Part shown: piece by piece, positions 8,060 through 16,824 of the stretch
How the letters are laid out: the number at the start of each line of letters is the position of its first letter
Position numbering within the stretch: the first letter of the stretch is position 1
Source: Plut-88900 sp965116945
Lineage (GTDB): Bacteria; Chloroflexota; Dehalococcoidia; Plut-88900
Reading direction: 5' to 3'
DNA length: 64,000 nt
Assembly (NCBI GenBank): GCA_965116945.1
Contig: OZ220734.1
Span: 434,001-498,000 of the forward strand
The notes under the pieces: generated by a model
What the model was told of the DNA's origin: nothing
What the model saw: the letters and a program-made list of their open reading frames with translations, nothing else
Databases searched by the model: none
Position numbers and translations under genes: made by a program

Positions 8060-9832
8060 CTAGGTTCCTCCGGCGATGGATGCTGAAGCTGCGGGTCTCG
8101 GGGCGGGGGGGTGGGGGTTGAGCTGGAGGTCGTGGATTTCCTTGTAGATGCCGCCAGCGGCGAGGAGCTCGGAGTGGGTGCCGCGCTCGGCGATGCGGCC
8201 CTGGTCGAGGACGAGGATGAGGTCTGCGTTGCGGACTGTGCTTAGCCTCTGGGCTATGACGAAGGTGGTGCGGCCCTTGATAAGGACTTTGAGGGCCTCT
8301 TGAATGAGCATTTCGGTCTCGGTGTCCACGCTGGCGGTGGAGTCGTCGAGGACGAGGATCCTGGGGTCCATGAGGAGGGTCCTGGCTATGGAAATGCGCT
8401 GCTTTTGACCACCTGAGAGGGTGATACCTCGTTCACCGACCCAGGAGTCGTAGCCCTTGTCGAGGGTTTCGATAAATTCGCTGATACGGGCGGCTTCTGC
8501 GGCGCGCATTACATCCTCGATGGGGGCGTCGGGGGTGGCGTAGGCGATGTTGTTCCTTACCGTGTCGCCGAAGAGGAAGACTTCCTGCTGAACTATACCG
8601 ATCTCGCGCCTCAGGGAGTCGAGGGTCAGGTTGCGGACATCAATGCCATCGATGAGGATGGAGCCCTGGGTCACGTCGTAAAAGCGAGGGAGGAGGTGGA
8701 CGACGGTGGTCTTGCCACTACCGGCGGCACCCAGAAGGGCCACGATCTGACCGGGTTCAACCTTCAGGTCGATGTCCTGAAGAGTGGGAGAGGACCCTTC
8801 GTATCGGAATGAGACGTTGCGGAATTCCACTCCCCCTCGAACGTTCTTTAGTTCTTTGGCGTCGGGGGCTTGCTGTACGGGGGAAGCGGCATCCAGGATC
8901 TCGAAGATCCTCTCACCGGAAGAGGCGGCCCTGGAGAACATTGTTATTACCCAGCCGACAATCCTGACAGGGAAGGCAAGGAGCATGAGGTAGAAGATGA
9001 ACTGGGTGAGCTCGCCGGGGGTCATGGCGCCGGCCACGACTTCCCGGGCGCCGACCCACAGGACGGCGATGGTTATGACAGCGAAGATGAAATTCATCAA
9101 TGGGGCGTTGGAGGCCTGAATCTGGGAGGCCAGGACGTTTTCATCCGCGAGTTCAACGGCGCCCTTATCGAACTTGCGGCTTTCGAAGTCCTCTCGGGAG
9201 AAGGCTTTGACTACCCGGGCGCCGGCGAGGTTTTCCTGCAGATTGGCACCCATACGACCGCGCATGTCCTGGATGTTTCGCCAGACGACCCTGAGCCTGC
9301 GGGAGACGAAAGTGGCCCGAGTGCCGACAAGGGGCAAGACGCCCAGGGATATCAACCCGAGCTTCCAGTTAGTGACGAATAGGAGACCGCTGATACCGCC
9401 AAAAAGGACCAGCAGGTGGACCGAACGAATCAGGCCGAGGCTGATGAACCAGCGGACACCTTCAACGTCGGCGGTGGCGCGGGACATGAGATGGCCGGTC
9501 TGCTGGGTATCGTGGTAGGCGAAGCTAAGGCGTTGAAGGTGATCGTAGATGGCGCTTCGGAGGTCATAGGCGACCCTCTGTGAGATTAACTCGGCGACAT
9601 AGGTCTGGAGATAGGCGAATATGCCCCGGGCGATGGCAAAGGCCATGACGCCACTGCCGAGAAGAACAAGGAAACCGAAAGTGTCCTTTTCGAGAATTTT
9701 GTCTATGGAGTCGCCGAGGAGTCGGGGGACGGCGAGGGAGAGGAGGGTGGAGACGACAAGGGCGAAGTAGGCCAGGGCAAGGTGTTTCTTGTAGGGCCCG
9801 AGGAAGGCCGAAAGGCGGAGGAGGGGTCTCAT
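8060..9832 (-). CDS. ABC exporter half-transporter, degenerate Walker B
   Basis: A 590-residue ABCB/MsbA-type half-transporter with about six N-terminal membrane segments (residues 15-310) and a C-terminal ATPase domain. Walker A is GAAGSGKTT (368-376), the signature is canonical LSGGQ (472-476), and Walker B is ILVLDD (492-497), with Asp in place of the catalytic Glu. In heterodimeric exporters such as TM287/288 one subunit carries this replacement. The degenerate site would pair it with the LSSGQ signature of the 5390-7183 partner, which fits a two-subunit exporter. No clear ribosome site precedes the ATG at 9832. The substrate cannot be read from the sequence. Confidence 0.92.
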   Translation of the reverse strand: MRPLLRLSAFLGPYKKHLALAYFALVVSTLLSLAVPRLLGDSIDKILEKDTFGFLVLLGSGVMAFAIARGIFAYLQTYVAELISQRVAYDLRSAIYDHLQRLSFAYHDTQQTGHLMSRATADVEGVRWFISLGLIRSVHLLVLFGGISGLLFVTNWKLGLISLGVLPLVGTRATFVSRRLRVVWRNIQDMRGRMGANLQENLAGARVVKAFSREDFESRKFDKGAVELADENVLASQIQASNAPLMNFIFAVITIAVLWVGAREVVAGAMTPGELTQFIFYLMLLAFPVRIVGWVITMFSRAASSGERIFEILDAASPVQQAPDAKELKNVRGGVEFRNVSFRYEGSSPTLQDIDLKVEPGQIVALLGAAGSGKTTVVHLLPRFYDVTQGSILIDGIDVRNLTLDSLRREIGIVQQEVFLFGDTVRNNIAYATPDAPIEDVMRAAEAARISEFIETLDKGYDSWVGERGITLSGGQKQRISIARTLLMDPRILVLDDSTASVDTETEMLIQEALKVLIKGRTTFVIAQRLSTVRNADLILVLDQGRIAERGTHSELLAAGGIYKEIHDLQLNPHPPAPRPAASASIAGGT

Positions 9833-9904
9833 AGCCGGTAAGGTTCAAGCGTACCAGCTAAGGGGTTCAACTATCAATAGGCTTTTGTGTAACTGGCCTC
9901 TGGG

Positions 9905-10125
9905 ACCTCGAATCACCCTCACCCCTAAAGACATCTTTGCATAACTCCTGGTCGGGGGAGAGGGACACCCCACCCATTCCGCTCTTGAGACCCTTCGACT
10001 CCGCTCAGGGCGAGCGGAATGCCCCACCCCCAGAGGATGGATTCACGCCATAGGCGCATCTTCGACCCGATCGGAGTCGGGAATGACAGTTATACAAATG
10101 TCCCCTCAAGGGAGAGGGAACTGGA
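9905..10125. repeat. Dispersed repeat block
   Basis: This 350-bp gap between the ABC gene (start 9832) and the sigma-partner gene (end 10183) contains CCCTTCGACTCCGCTCAGGG (about 9990-10009), a GATGGATTCACGCC...GGCGCATCTTCGACC phrase fused to GATCGGAGTCGGGAATGAC (about 10036-10088) and a partial CCCTCAAGGGAGAGGG. No gene or RNA was recognised. Confidence 0.65.
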
Positions 10126-10182
10126 CGTCCCCTATAAGACCCTTTGGGAGGCTTTTATGAAGGTCTCATCAAGACTGGGGGG

Positions 10183-11259
10183 CTATTTGCGGAAAGCGAG
10201 CCTGACGCCAGTCAAGGAATTGAGATCTTCGGAAGAGCGCTTGGCCTCCAAGGTGGCGATGGATACGGAGTAGTGGTTGCGGACGCGGGCGATGGCATCC
10301 TCCAACTCGGGGAGCATGTCAGGTGGGACTTCGTACATGGCGTCCTTGAGTCGGGCGTCGTTTGTCCTGATGTCCTGGTTGAGAACGACAAGAAGATCTC
10401 GAACGTGGGAATGGTCCAGCTGACCTTCGCCATCCATGACCATTTCCAGGGCCTTGTGGAACTGCTTTTCGTTCATGAGCCTCGGGGCTTCTTCGAGGTG
10501 GGTCTCCAGCCTTGCGAGAAGCTCTTCGACCATTGCATGGTCGCCATCGGCGGCGGCGGCGGCCATTTCCTGGGCGCGTCGGCTGGCCAATTCGACGTGG
10601 AGCATGGCCTCGTCTTCATGGGAGTTAGCGAGCCTCATCTGAACGCTTTCGGAGAACTCTTTGACAGGATAGAGGGCATCACCCGGAGAGCTGCCGGATG
10701 AGGCGCGAAGGGTGAGCTGGCCTGCGGAAATCATGATGAGGAAAGTAGCGGCAACGAGAGCTCCCCTGTATGCCCACCGGCGCCAGGAAGGAATGGGAAG
10801 CCACCTAATGAACCTGCGCTGCTCGACATGGGAGAGTACCCGACGGCGAGCTTCGGCCTTGAATTCGGGCCTGGGGGTTATCTCGATGGAGTCCCGGAAG
10901 GAGGAAGCAGTGGCCAAGAGAGGGGTGAGGAGGGAGGACATTTCGGGATAAAGCTCTACACATTGTTCGATGCTCTTTCCATCTGTGAGCAGGTCCAGGC
11001 AATGGTTTAGAGCGTCGTGGAAGCGGGCTTCTTCAAGGTTGACGGGAGTGAGGTCGAGGGTTCTCAGGGTCTGGGCCTTGAGCTCGGGGCCAGGGGTGGG
11101 GTGGGGGAGGTCGATTACCCTGCGCGCGGCGAGGAGAAGGGGTTCGAGCTCGGCTGCGTGCTCCGGGAAGAGCGCGAGGCAAGACTCGATGGACTCTCCC
11201 GTGATCAGTGCATCAAGGCACCGGTCGAGGGCAGAGTCGAAGTCTCTAGAGTTCTCCAT
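10183..11259 (-). CDS. Membrane protein with DUF5667-like domain, sigma partner
   Basis: A 358-residue single-pass membrane protein encoded directly after, and overlapping, an ECF sigma gene. It is probably an anti-sigma factor or sigma-linked regulator. The cytoplasmic N-terminus contains two tandem copies of a helical motif (about residues 6-60 and 80-135) built around ALxxCLDxLxxGxSIExC and a later LxPLL. One membrane segment follows (about 165-185), then an extracytoplasmic helical domain (about 190-300) resembling the DUF5667 group found beside ECF sigma genes. I chose ATG 11259; a TTG twelve bases earlier sits closer to a GGAGGA site and remains possible. There is no zinc-binding HxxxCxxC anti-sigma motif. 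Confidence 0.72.
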   Translation of the reverse strand: MENSRDFDSALDRCLDALITGESIESCLALFPEHAAELEPLLLAARRVIDLPHPTPGPELKAQTLRTLDLTPVNLEEARFHDALNHCLDLLTDGKSIEQCVELYPEMSSLLTPLLATASSFRDSIEITPRPEFKAEARRRVLSHVEQRRFIRWLPIPSWRRWAYRGALVAATFLIMISAGQLTLRASSGSSPGDALYPVKEFSESVQMRLANSHEDEAMLHVELASRRAQEMAAAAADGDHAMVEELLARLETHLEEAPRLMNEKQFHKALEMVMDGEGQLDHSHVRDLLVVLNQDIRTNDARLKDAMYEVPPDMLPELEDAIARVRNHYSVSIATLEAKRSSEDLNSLTGVRLAFRK

Positions 11260-11791
11260 ACTCGGCGGCAAATATCCTCCTTATTGCGGCCAAGGCGCTA
11301 TGTTGTGACGCTTTAACGGCACCTTCCGACTTGCCCATGATCTTTGCCGTTTCCGCCACCGAGATGCCAGAGGCCAGCCGGAGACTAAGCACCTGCTGCT
11401 GGGCCTGGGTGAGGCGATCGAACACCTCCCTCACCTTCTCGAAGGCAATGTTTGTGGCGGCCCGTTCCTCGGGTGAAGGGCCCTTGGTCCGGACGGTCTC
11501 CTTTATGGGGACCGTTTGTCTCCTGGAATTCTTCCTCAGATGGTCGACAGTCACGTTGTGGGCTATACGGAATAGCCAGGCGCCGATTGAAATACCCTGC
11601 CACTTGAAGGACCCGATGGACTGCAGGGCACGGACGAACACATCCTCGGTGAGGTCCTCAGCGTCAAAGCGGTTGCCGATTCGGGCGGCTATGTAAGCGT
11701 AGATCCTGTCGAAGTAGTCTTCGTAGATCTGTTCGAAGGCGGTCTCGCTACCGGCCTTGGCACTTTCTATTAGCTGTTGTTCGGACTGCAT
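11246..11791 (-). CDS. ECF-type RNA polymerase sigma factor
   Basis: A 181-residue group IV (ECF) sigma factor. Region 2 spans about residues 20-85, with FDRIYAYIAARIG, DAEDLTEDVF and the WLFRIAHNVTVDHLRK segment. Region 4 spans about 115-170, with the DNA-binding helix-turn-helix around GISVAETAKIMGKSEGAVKA. I chose ATG 11791 because AAGGGAAA lies upstream and it begins the conserved domain; the longer frame adds only 14 unconserved residues. Its 3' end overlaps the membrane partner gene, the usual sigma/anti-sigma arrangement. The target promoters are unknown. Confidence 0.92.
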   Translation of the reverse strand: MQSEQQLIESAKAGSETAFEQIYEDYFDRIYAYIAARIGNRFDAEDLTEDVFVRALQSIGSFKWQGISIGAWLFRIAHNVTVDHLRKNSRRQTVPIKETVRTKGPSPEERAATNIAFEKVREVFDRLTQAQQQVLSLRLASGISVAETAKIMGKSEGAVKASQHSALAAIRRIFAAEYGEL

Positions 11792-11935
11792 TGGGTTTCC
11801 CTTGAAGTGGGACCTGTCTGGGAAACGGAGCATAAGAACCGTACATTAAATATAACGAAAGAGGGGGTCGGAAGGTAGGAGTGTGTAGCCTTGTGATAGA
11901 ATGTACTAACTTTCCATCGAGAATTGGGCAACACA

Positions 11936-12618
11936 ATGTCTCCCGTTCCGATCCGCTTTCATATCAGACCCATGACAAGCCTGGACTTCCAGCAGCTTGT
12001 AGAGGTGGAAAGGGATGCATTTCCACGCTCTGGCCCCCGACACCCTTCAAGCGTGAACTAAACAACAAGCTTGCGATATACCTGGCTGCGGTTGCACTAG
12101 AGGATGTTTCAGAGTTAGAGGAAGCCGTTCCCGAAGAGCCAGCCTCACCCAGCCTGCTCACCCGCTTATCAGTTATGCTGCGAAGGCTCTTGCCGGTCGG
12201 GTCGGATGCGGGCGAGGGCGATTATCTGTTGGGATATATAGGACTCTGGCAAGTTGTGGACGATGCGCACGTAGTATCGATAGGGGTGAGGACGCCGTTC
12301 CGGAGACATGGGGTGGGGGAAGCGCTCCTTATACGAGGCATAGAAACTGCGATGGGGTGGGGATCAAGGTACGTTACGCTGGAGGTGCGGGTGTCCAATG
12401 GCGGGGCGCAGTCCCTATATGACAAATACGGCTTCAAGAGGGCTGGGGTGCGAAAGCGGTACTATATGGACAATAACGAAGACGCCTACATAATGACAAC
12501 TGAGTCGATTCAGTCGGCGGAGTACAAGGAGACGTTCGCAAGGCTGAAGAGTCTCCATGCGCAGAGAGCGCTGATGGAGCTACAGCCCCCGGCCCCAATA
12601 GACCTACCCGCCCAATAA
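11936..12618 (+). CDS. rimI: RimI-type N-acetyltransferase, single-base frameshift
   Basis: A GNAT-fold protein N-alpha-acetyltransferase, RimI-like. The acetyl-CoA loop RRHGVG and the C-terminal YYMDNNEDAYIM segment are clear. The N-terminus is split. From ATG 11936 the frame reads MSPVPIRFHIRPMTSLDF and continues to ERDAFP, a normal RimI start, and then stops at 12059. The rest of the protein, from TLWPPTPFKRELNNK onward, lies one frame over. Restoring one C near 12023-12025 joins them into DAFPTLWPP. The alternative unshifted start at 11881 gives an N-terminus without family features. It is either a sequencing error or a real lesion. It lies just upstream of the M20 peptidase gene. Confidence 0.82.
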
Positions 12619-12627
12619 GGAGACGAA

Positions 12628-13983
12628 ATGCCGAGTCTTTCGGAATTGTTCGAGCAGGTTGACAAGGCCTATGATGAGATAATCGGGCTACAGCAGGACC
12701 TGGTACGCATCCCGACAGTAAACACGGGATTCATGCCCACTGGGGATGAGACGAAAGCTTGCGAGTTTCTCAGTGACCTGCTGGCGAAAGAGGGGATCCA
12801 GGGAGAGACGATAGAGTCGGCGCCTGGGCGGGGGAACTACTTCGCGACGGTAGAGGGGTCGGGAGGGGGGCAGTCGATGATCTACATGGCACATACAGAC
12901 GTGGTGCCGGTGGAGACGGAGTCAGAGTGGATTTTTCCGCCGTTCAGCGCCGAGATCAAGGGGACGCGGCTGTATGGGCGTGGGTCTTCGGACTGCAAGG
13001 CGCTCCTGACGTGCCAGACGATGGCGATGATTATCATGAAGCGGGCAGGGGTGGAGCTGCGGGGGGACCTGACGCTGGCGGCGTGCGCCGACGAGGAGGC
13101 CGGGGGGCGGTTCGGGGTGGGGTGGCTTGCGGAGAACCACCCGGACCGGCTTAAGGCTGACTATTGCATAAACGAGGGGGGAGGGGATGTGGTCCAGAGG
13201 AAAGGAGGAGCGCCTGCCTACCTGTTCGGGATAGGGGAGAAGGGGAGGCTGGAGGTGCATATCACGGTGAACGGAGTGCCATGTCATGCGTCGACGCCGT
13301 GGAACGGAGAGAATGCGTTGACGAAGTGTGCGCAGGTATTGAGCAGGCTGGCAGAGTACCAGCCTGAGGTAGACACATCTTCGGAGGTGTTCGGGCACCT
13401 GAGGAGCCTGGATTTGGAGGAGGACCCCACGCCTGAGAATATCGACAGACTGGCGTCGGAGCTGGCGGAGAGGGACCCTCAGATGGCGTCGAGGATAAAG
13501 GGGTTATCCCGCATGACGATATCGGCGACGATGATCGAAGGAGGAATCAAGTCGAACTCGATTCCTTCCAAGTGCATGATCACGTGCGACGTGCGGACTC
13601 TCTACCACCAAGACGAAGCATATCTGAGAAGGGAGCTGGACAAGATACTGGATGGGATCCCGGACGTGGAATACGAAATCGACTATATGGCCATCCCGAG
13701 CATGGCTCCCTACAACACCGAATTCGCAGCCAAAGTGAGGAATGCAACGGAGAGATCGCTGGACGGCTCGGAGGCGGTGTGGATTCCAACGTTCACGACC
13801 GGTTTCACGGACTCCCGGTTCATGCGGCCACTGGGGACACTGACTTACGGATTCCAGGTGTCTCATCCTGAGGACCTCGGTAAGCTGGCAAACGTACACG
13901 GCACCAATGAGTCGGTGGACGTGCGGAGTCTGATTCTGGGGACTAAGATGTTGATAGCGCTAGCCGTGGACGTGCTCGGATAG
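12628..13983 (+). CDS. M20 family metallopeptidase (ArgE/DapE-like)
   Basis: A 451-residue zinc aminoacylase/peptidase of the M20 family, which includes ArgE, DapE and various dipeptidases. The metal and catalytic residues are visible: MAHTDVVPVE (His and Asp, about residues 88-97), GRGSSDCKA (bridging Asp, about 118-126), CADEEAGG (catalytic and metal Glu pair, about 152-159) and INEGGG (about 181-186). The central dimerisation domain begins near GRLEVHITVNG. The start ATG has AAGGAG upstream. The gene sits between rimI and cofD with short gaps on the same strand. The exact substrate cannot be told; the lack of an arginine or lysine operon argues against a firm argE or dapE name. Confidence 0.9.
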   Translation: MPSLSELFEQVDKAYDEIIGLQQDLVRIPTVNTGFMPTGDETKACEFLSDLLAKEGIQGETIESAPGRGNYFATVEGSGGGQSMIYMAHTDVVPVETESEWIFPPFSAEIKGTRLYGRGSSDCKALLTCQTMAMIIMKRAGVELRGDLTLAACADEEAGGRFGVGWLAENHPDRLKADYCINEGGGDVVQRKGGAPAYLFGIGEKGRLEVHITVNGVPCHASTPWNGENALTKCAQVLSRLAEYQPEVDTSSEVFGHLRSLDLEEDPTPENIDRLASELAERDPQMASRIKGLSRMTISATMIEGGIKSNSIPSKCMITCDVRTLYHQDEAYLRRELDKILDGIPDVEYEIDYMAIPSMAPYNTEFAAKVRNATERSLDGSEAVWIPTFTTGFTDSRFMRPLGTLTYGFQVSHPEDLGKLANVHGTNESVDVRSLILGTKMLIALAVDVLG

Positions 13984-13988
13984 CGGGG

Positions 13989-14921
13989 ATGATCACCGTC
14001 CTTGCGGGAGGGGTGGGGGCAGCCAGGTTTCTACAGGGCCTCGTCAAAGTAGTAGAGCCCAGCGAAGTTACGGTTGTCATAAACACGGGTGACGACGCGA
14101 TCATGCACGGGCTTCACGTGTCGCCGGATATAGATACCGTAACTTACACGCTGGCGGGTTTGTCGGACGAGGCACGGGGGTGGGGGCTGAAGCATGAAAC
14201 GTGGGAATGCCTGTCGGGGCTGAAGAGGCTAGGGAGGGAGACGTGGTTCAACCTGGGAGACCAGGATATGGCACTACACATTCACCGAACACAGAGGTTG
14301 CGTGAGGGCGCGTTGCTGGCGGAGGTTACGGAGGAGGTGCGGGGGAGGCTAGGGGTGGGGTGCAGGCTTTTGCCAATGAGCAATGAGAGAGTGGAGACGA
14401 TAGTCGTAACGGAGAAGGGGGACTCGGGTTTCCAGGAGTACCTGGTGAAGAACCAGGCTGCAGACAGGGTGAGGTCAATACGATTTGAGGGTGCAGTGGG
14501 CGCGAGGGCAGCGGAGGGTGTGTTGGAAGCTATTTCTGGGGCGGAGGGGGTGGTGATAGCGCCGAGCAACCCAATAATCAGCATCGGGCCTATTCTGGCG
14601 GTGTCGGGTGTCCGAGAGGCGTTGACGGCGGCGAGGGAGCGGGTCACTGCGATAAGTCCGATAGTCGGAGGGAAGGCGATAAAAGGGCCAGCAGCGGACA
14701 TGATGGACGCCCTGGGCCATGAAGTAAGCGCTCATGGGGTAGCGGAGATATACAAGCCGTTTATAAGCTCTTTCATCATGGACTACGCGGATGCGGAAGA
14801 TTTGGAGCGGGTGAGGGGGCTCGGGATCAAGGGGGTTGTGACGGACACGATAATGGCATCCCTGGAACGGAAGATGGCGCTGGCGCGCAGTGCGCTCCGG
14901 GCCATGGGGCTGGATAAGTGA
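13989..14921 (+). CDS. cofD: 2-phospho-L-lactate transferase (F420 biosynthesis)
   Basis: CofD (FbiA) transfers the phospholactate or phosphoenolpyruvyl moiety from its GDP-activated form onto the deazaflavin Fo, making F420-0. The 310-residue length fits. The N-terminal nucleotide-binding LAGGVGAARFLQGL, the NTGDD motif (about residues 36-40) with LHVSPDIDTVTYTLAG, and NLGDQDMALH are characteristic, as are APSNPIISIGPIL and PIVGGKAIKGPAADMM. It starts six bases after the M20 gene stop and overlaps cofC (GTGA overlap at 14918-14921), so the two F420 steps are co-translated. Confidence 0.96.
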   Translation: MITVLAGGVGAARFLQGLVKVVEPSEVTVVINTGDDAIMHGLHVSPDIDTVTYTLAGLSDEARGWGLKHETWECLSGLKRLGRETWFNLGDQDMALHIHRTQRLREGALLAEVTEEVRGRLGVGCRLLPMSNERVETIVVTEKGDSGFQEYLVKNQAADRVRSIRFEGAVGARAAEGVLEAISGAEGVVIAPSNPIISIGPILAVSGVREALTAARERVTAISPIVGGKAIKGPAADMMDALGHEVSAHGVAEIYKPFISSFIMDYADAEDLERVRGLGIKGVVTDTIMASLERKMALARSALRAMGLDK

Positions 14922-15604
14922 AGACGGCCTGTCTAATCCCGGTCAAGGAGCTCTCGACGTCGATGTCCCGGCTGGGGAACATACTGACGCAGGACGAGAA
15001 AATCGGGTTATCGCTGGCGATGCTTGAAGACGTGATCGAGGTTGTGCGGGGGATTGAAGGGATAGAGCCGCTGGTGGTAGTGACGAGAGACGACCGGGCA
15101 GCAGGGATAGCGGAGAGGTATGAAATCGAGGTAATCCGGGAACCGGAGGAGACTCGAGGGGAGGGGCCAGCGGTGGACTATGGGGCGGGGATCCTGGAGG
15201 GGAGGGGTATCAAGCGGCTGCTGGTTATTCCTTCGGACATGCCGCAGGTGTCGGGGGAGGACCTGGAGAAAATTCTAGCTGTAGATTTGGGGACACCGTC
15301 GGTGGTGATGGCGCCGGCACACGACGGGGGGACGAACGGTATGCTGAGGAGGCCGCCGACGGTGATACCGTCCAGGTTCGGGCCAGACAGCCTTACGTTG
15401 CATTTGCAGGAGGCAAAGGACCGGGGAGCGGCAACGAGAATCATCAAACTGGAATCGTTCAGGGTGGACGTGGACACGCCCGAGGACCTGGCGGAGGTGC
15501 TTACGTGGCCGGGAATCGGGAGGACCAGGGCTTACGCGGAGACGCTGGGGCTTGGGGAGAGATTGACTAGGGCCAAGGGGCCAAGGGCTGGCAGAAGTCT
15601 CTAA
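14918..15604 (+). CDS. cofC: Phospholactate/PEP guanylyltransferase (F420 biosynthesis)
   Basis: CofC (FbiD) activates phospholactate or PEP with GTP to supply CofD. The 228-residue protein has the family N-terminus LIPVKELSTSMSRL and the nucleotidyltransferase segments VIPSDMPQVSGEDL, APAHDGGTNGML and FGPDSLTLH, ending with the VDVDTPEDL motif. It starts with GTG, overlapping the cofD stop. No cofG/cofH (Fo synthase) is present in the window, so deazaflavin synthesis must be encoded elsewhere. Confidence 0.95.
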   Translation: MKTACLIPVKELSTSMSRLGNILTQDEKIGLSLAMLEDVIEVVRGIEGIEPLVVVTRDDRAAGIAERYEIEVIREPEETRGEGPAVDYGAGILEGRGIKRLLVIPSDMPQVSGEDLEKILAVDLGTPSVVMAPAHDGGTNGMLRRPPTVIPSRFGPDSLTLHLQEAKDRGAATRIIKLESFRVDVDTPEDLAEVLTWPGIGRTRAYAETLGLGERLTRAKGPRAGRSL

Positions 15605-15683
15605 CTCTGGGTTGGGGAACTCTTTTTGAGAATTCCTATAATCATGTCCCGATACGGAGGCTATAGCAATCGTACGTCTGCCC

Positions 15684-15866
15684 TCATGACAGAGTGGTAA
15701 TCAAGATAGAGGCAATCCCAGCCAATACTGCTCCTATGAGACCGAAGTTGGCCCAGAGCAGCTTGTCCAGCTTGGATTCCAATTTATCTATACGCCCCTC
15801 TAACTGCCTCTGCCCTTCTACGAGCTGGCCGATGGTCTGGGCGAGGGGAATATCTACGGCAGCCAT
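15684..15866 (-). CDS. XhlA-like small coiled-coil membrane protein
   Basis: A 60-residue protein with a coiled-coil helix (about residues 18-40, EGRIDKLESKLDKL) and one C-terminal membrane segment (about 41-57). This layout is shared with phage XhlA/holin-associated proteins and with the small protein at 1509-1730. I chose ATG 15866 because AGGAG lies eight bases upstream; a longer reading would add 24 unconserved residues. It stands alone between cofC and the VTT-domain gene, on the opposite strand. Phage origin is an inference from topology only. Confidence 0.6.
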   Translation of the reverse strand: MAAVDIPLAQTIGQLVEGQRQLEGRIDKLESKLDKLLWANFGLIGAVLAGIASILITTLS

Positions 15867-16174
15867 GACTGGTGCTCCTAAGCGGTGTTGCCTATAGTGT
15901 AGATTGTCGTCGGTCACACTGGCAAGTCCTGATACCACAACCGGCTTACTCTATATGCCCAAAACATACTGATAAATTCCATTTCAAGGCCGTAGGCATG
16001 ACTGCGTATAGTCCTCTTTTACTACCCACGAATCAGTGACATGCCGGTCTTTGGAGTCGATTCACTAAAGGCCATAAGCCTCACCCCAGATTCACGCCTT
16101 GGGCGCACGCCTTGGCGCATCTTCGACATCTACGACCTCGTGGGGCATCGAAGTGGCAGTTATGCAGAGAGCTT
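15867..16174. other. Intergenic region with repeat at its right end
   Basis: The first 200 bases are less G-rich and show no gene. From about 16082 the dispersed module ATTCACGCC...GGGCGCATCTTCGAC...ACCTCGTGGGGCATCG begins. It runs almost to the GTG start of the next gene and contains an internal duplication of the GGGCGCACGCC part. Confidence 0.55.
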
Positions 16175-16810
16175 GTGAGCAAAAAAGATAGTGACAAACT
16201 AGAGGTGGGGGGAGGTGGGGTGGGGGGACGCATCCGACGGCTGGTATTCCGGTGGGAAGCAGCGGTCGTAGTGGTGGTTGCGGCCAGTGTGGTCGGGTTG
16301 CTGCTGATCCCGGAGCCGACCTTTGATCGCGAGTATTTCGAGCGGGTCGGGTATCCGGGGCTGTTCCTAGTAACGCTGATGGCCAATGCGTCCATAATCC
16401 TCCCAACCCCGGGGTTTGTAGCAGTTGTGGTGGCGGGAGCGGTGTTGAACCCGTTGTTGGTGGCGTTAATCGGGGCGCTGGGGATGACGATAGGGGAACT
16501 GAGCGGATACCTGGTAGGGAGGGCAAGTTCGACGATATCGAGGAGAAAAGAGGGAGGAGAGGAATCACGCTGGGCTCGATGGACAAGACTGAGCAATAAG
16601 CTGGTGGGGAGGTGGGGGATGCTCGGGATCTTTGTGCTGGCGGCGCTTCCAAACCCGTTATTCGATATAGCGGGACTCGCGGCGGGGGCGGTCAAGATGG
16701 GGATAGCTAAATTCATGGTTGCCACATTCGCAGGCAGGTTGATAAGAACCTCGCTCTTGGCCTACTCTTCGGCCTATTCAATAAACGCGATCATCGATTT
16801 CTTCGACTAG
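16175..16810 (+). CDS. VTT-domain (DedA/SNARE-associated) membrane protein
   Basis: A polytopic inner-membrane protein of about 211 residues with the VTT/DedA-like domain. These proteins are linked to lipid scrambling or transport. Membrane segments lie around WEAAVVVVVAASVVGLL, FLVTLMANASIILPTPG, VAVVVAGAVLNPLLVALIG and near the C-terminus. The NPLFDIAGLAAGAV segment matches the conserved proline/aspartate loop of the family. I chose GTG 16175 because the 21 codons before it come from a dispersed intergenic repeat. It precedes the sugar-catabolism genes by 14 bases and may be co-transcribed with them. Confidence 0.78.
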   Translation: MSKKDSDKLEVGGGGVGGRIRRLVFRWEAAVVVVVAASVVGLLLIPEPTFDREYFERVGYPGLFLVTLMANASIILPTPGFVAVVVAGAVLNPLLVALIGALGMTIGELSGYLVGRASSTISRRKEGGEESRWARWTRLSNKLVGRWGMLGIFVLAALPNPLFDIAGLAAGAVKMGIAKFMVATFAGRLIRTSLLAYSSAYSINAIIDFFD

Positions 16811-16824
16811 ACTAGCGAACTGTT

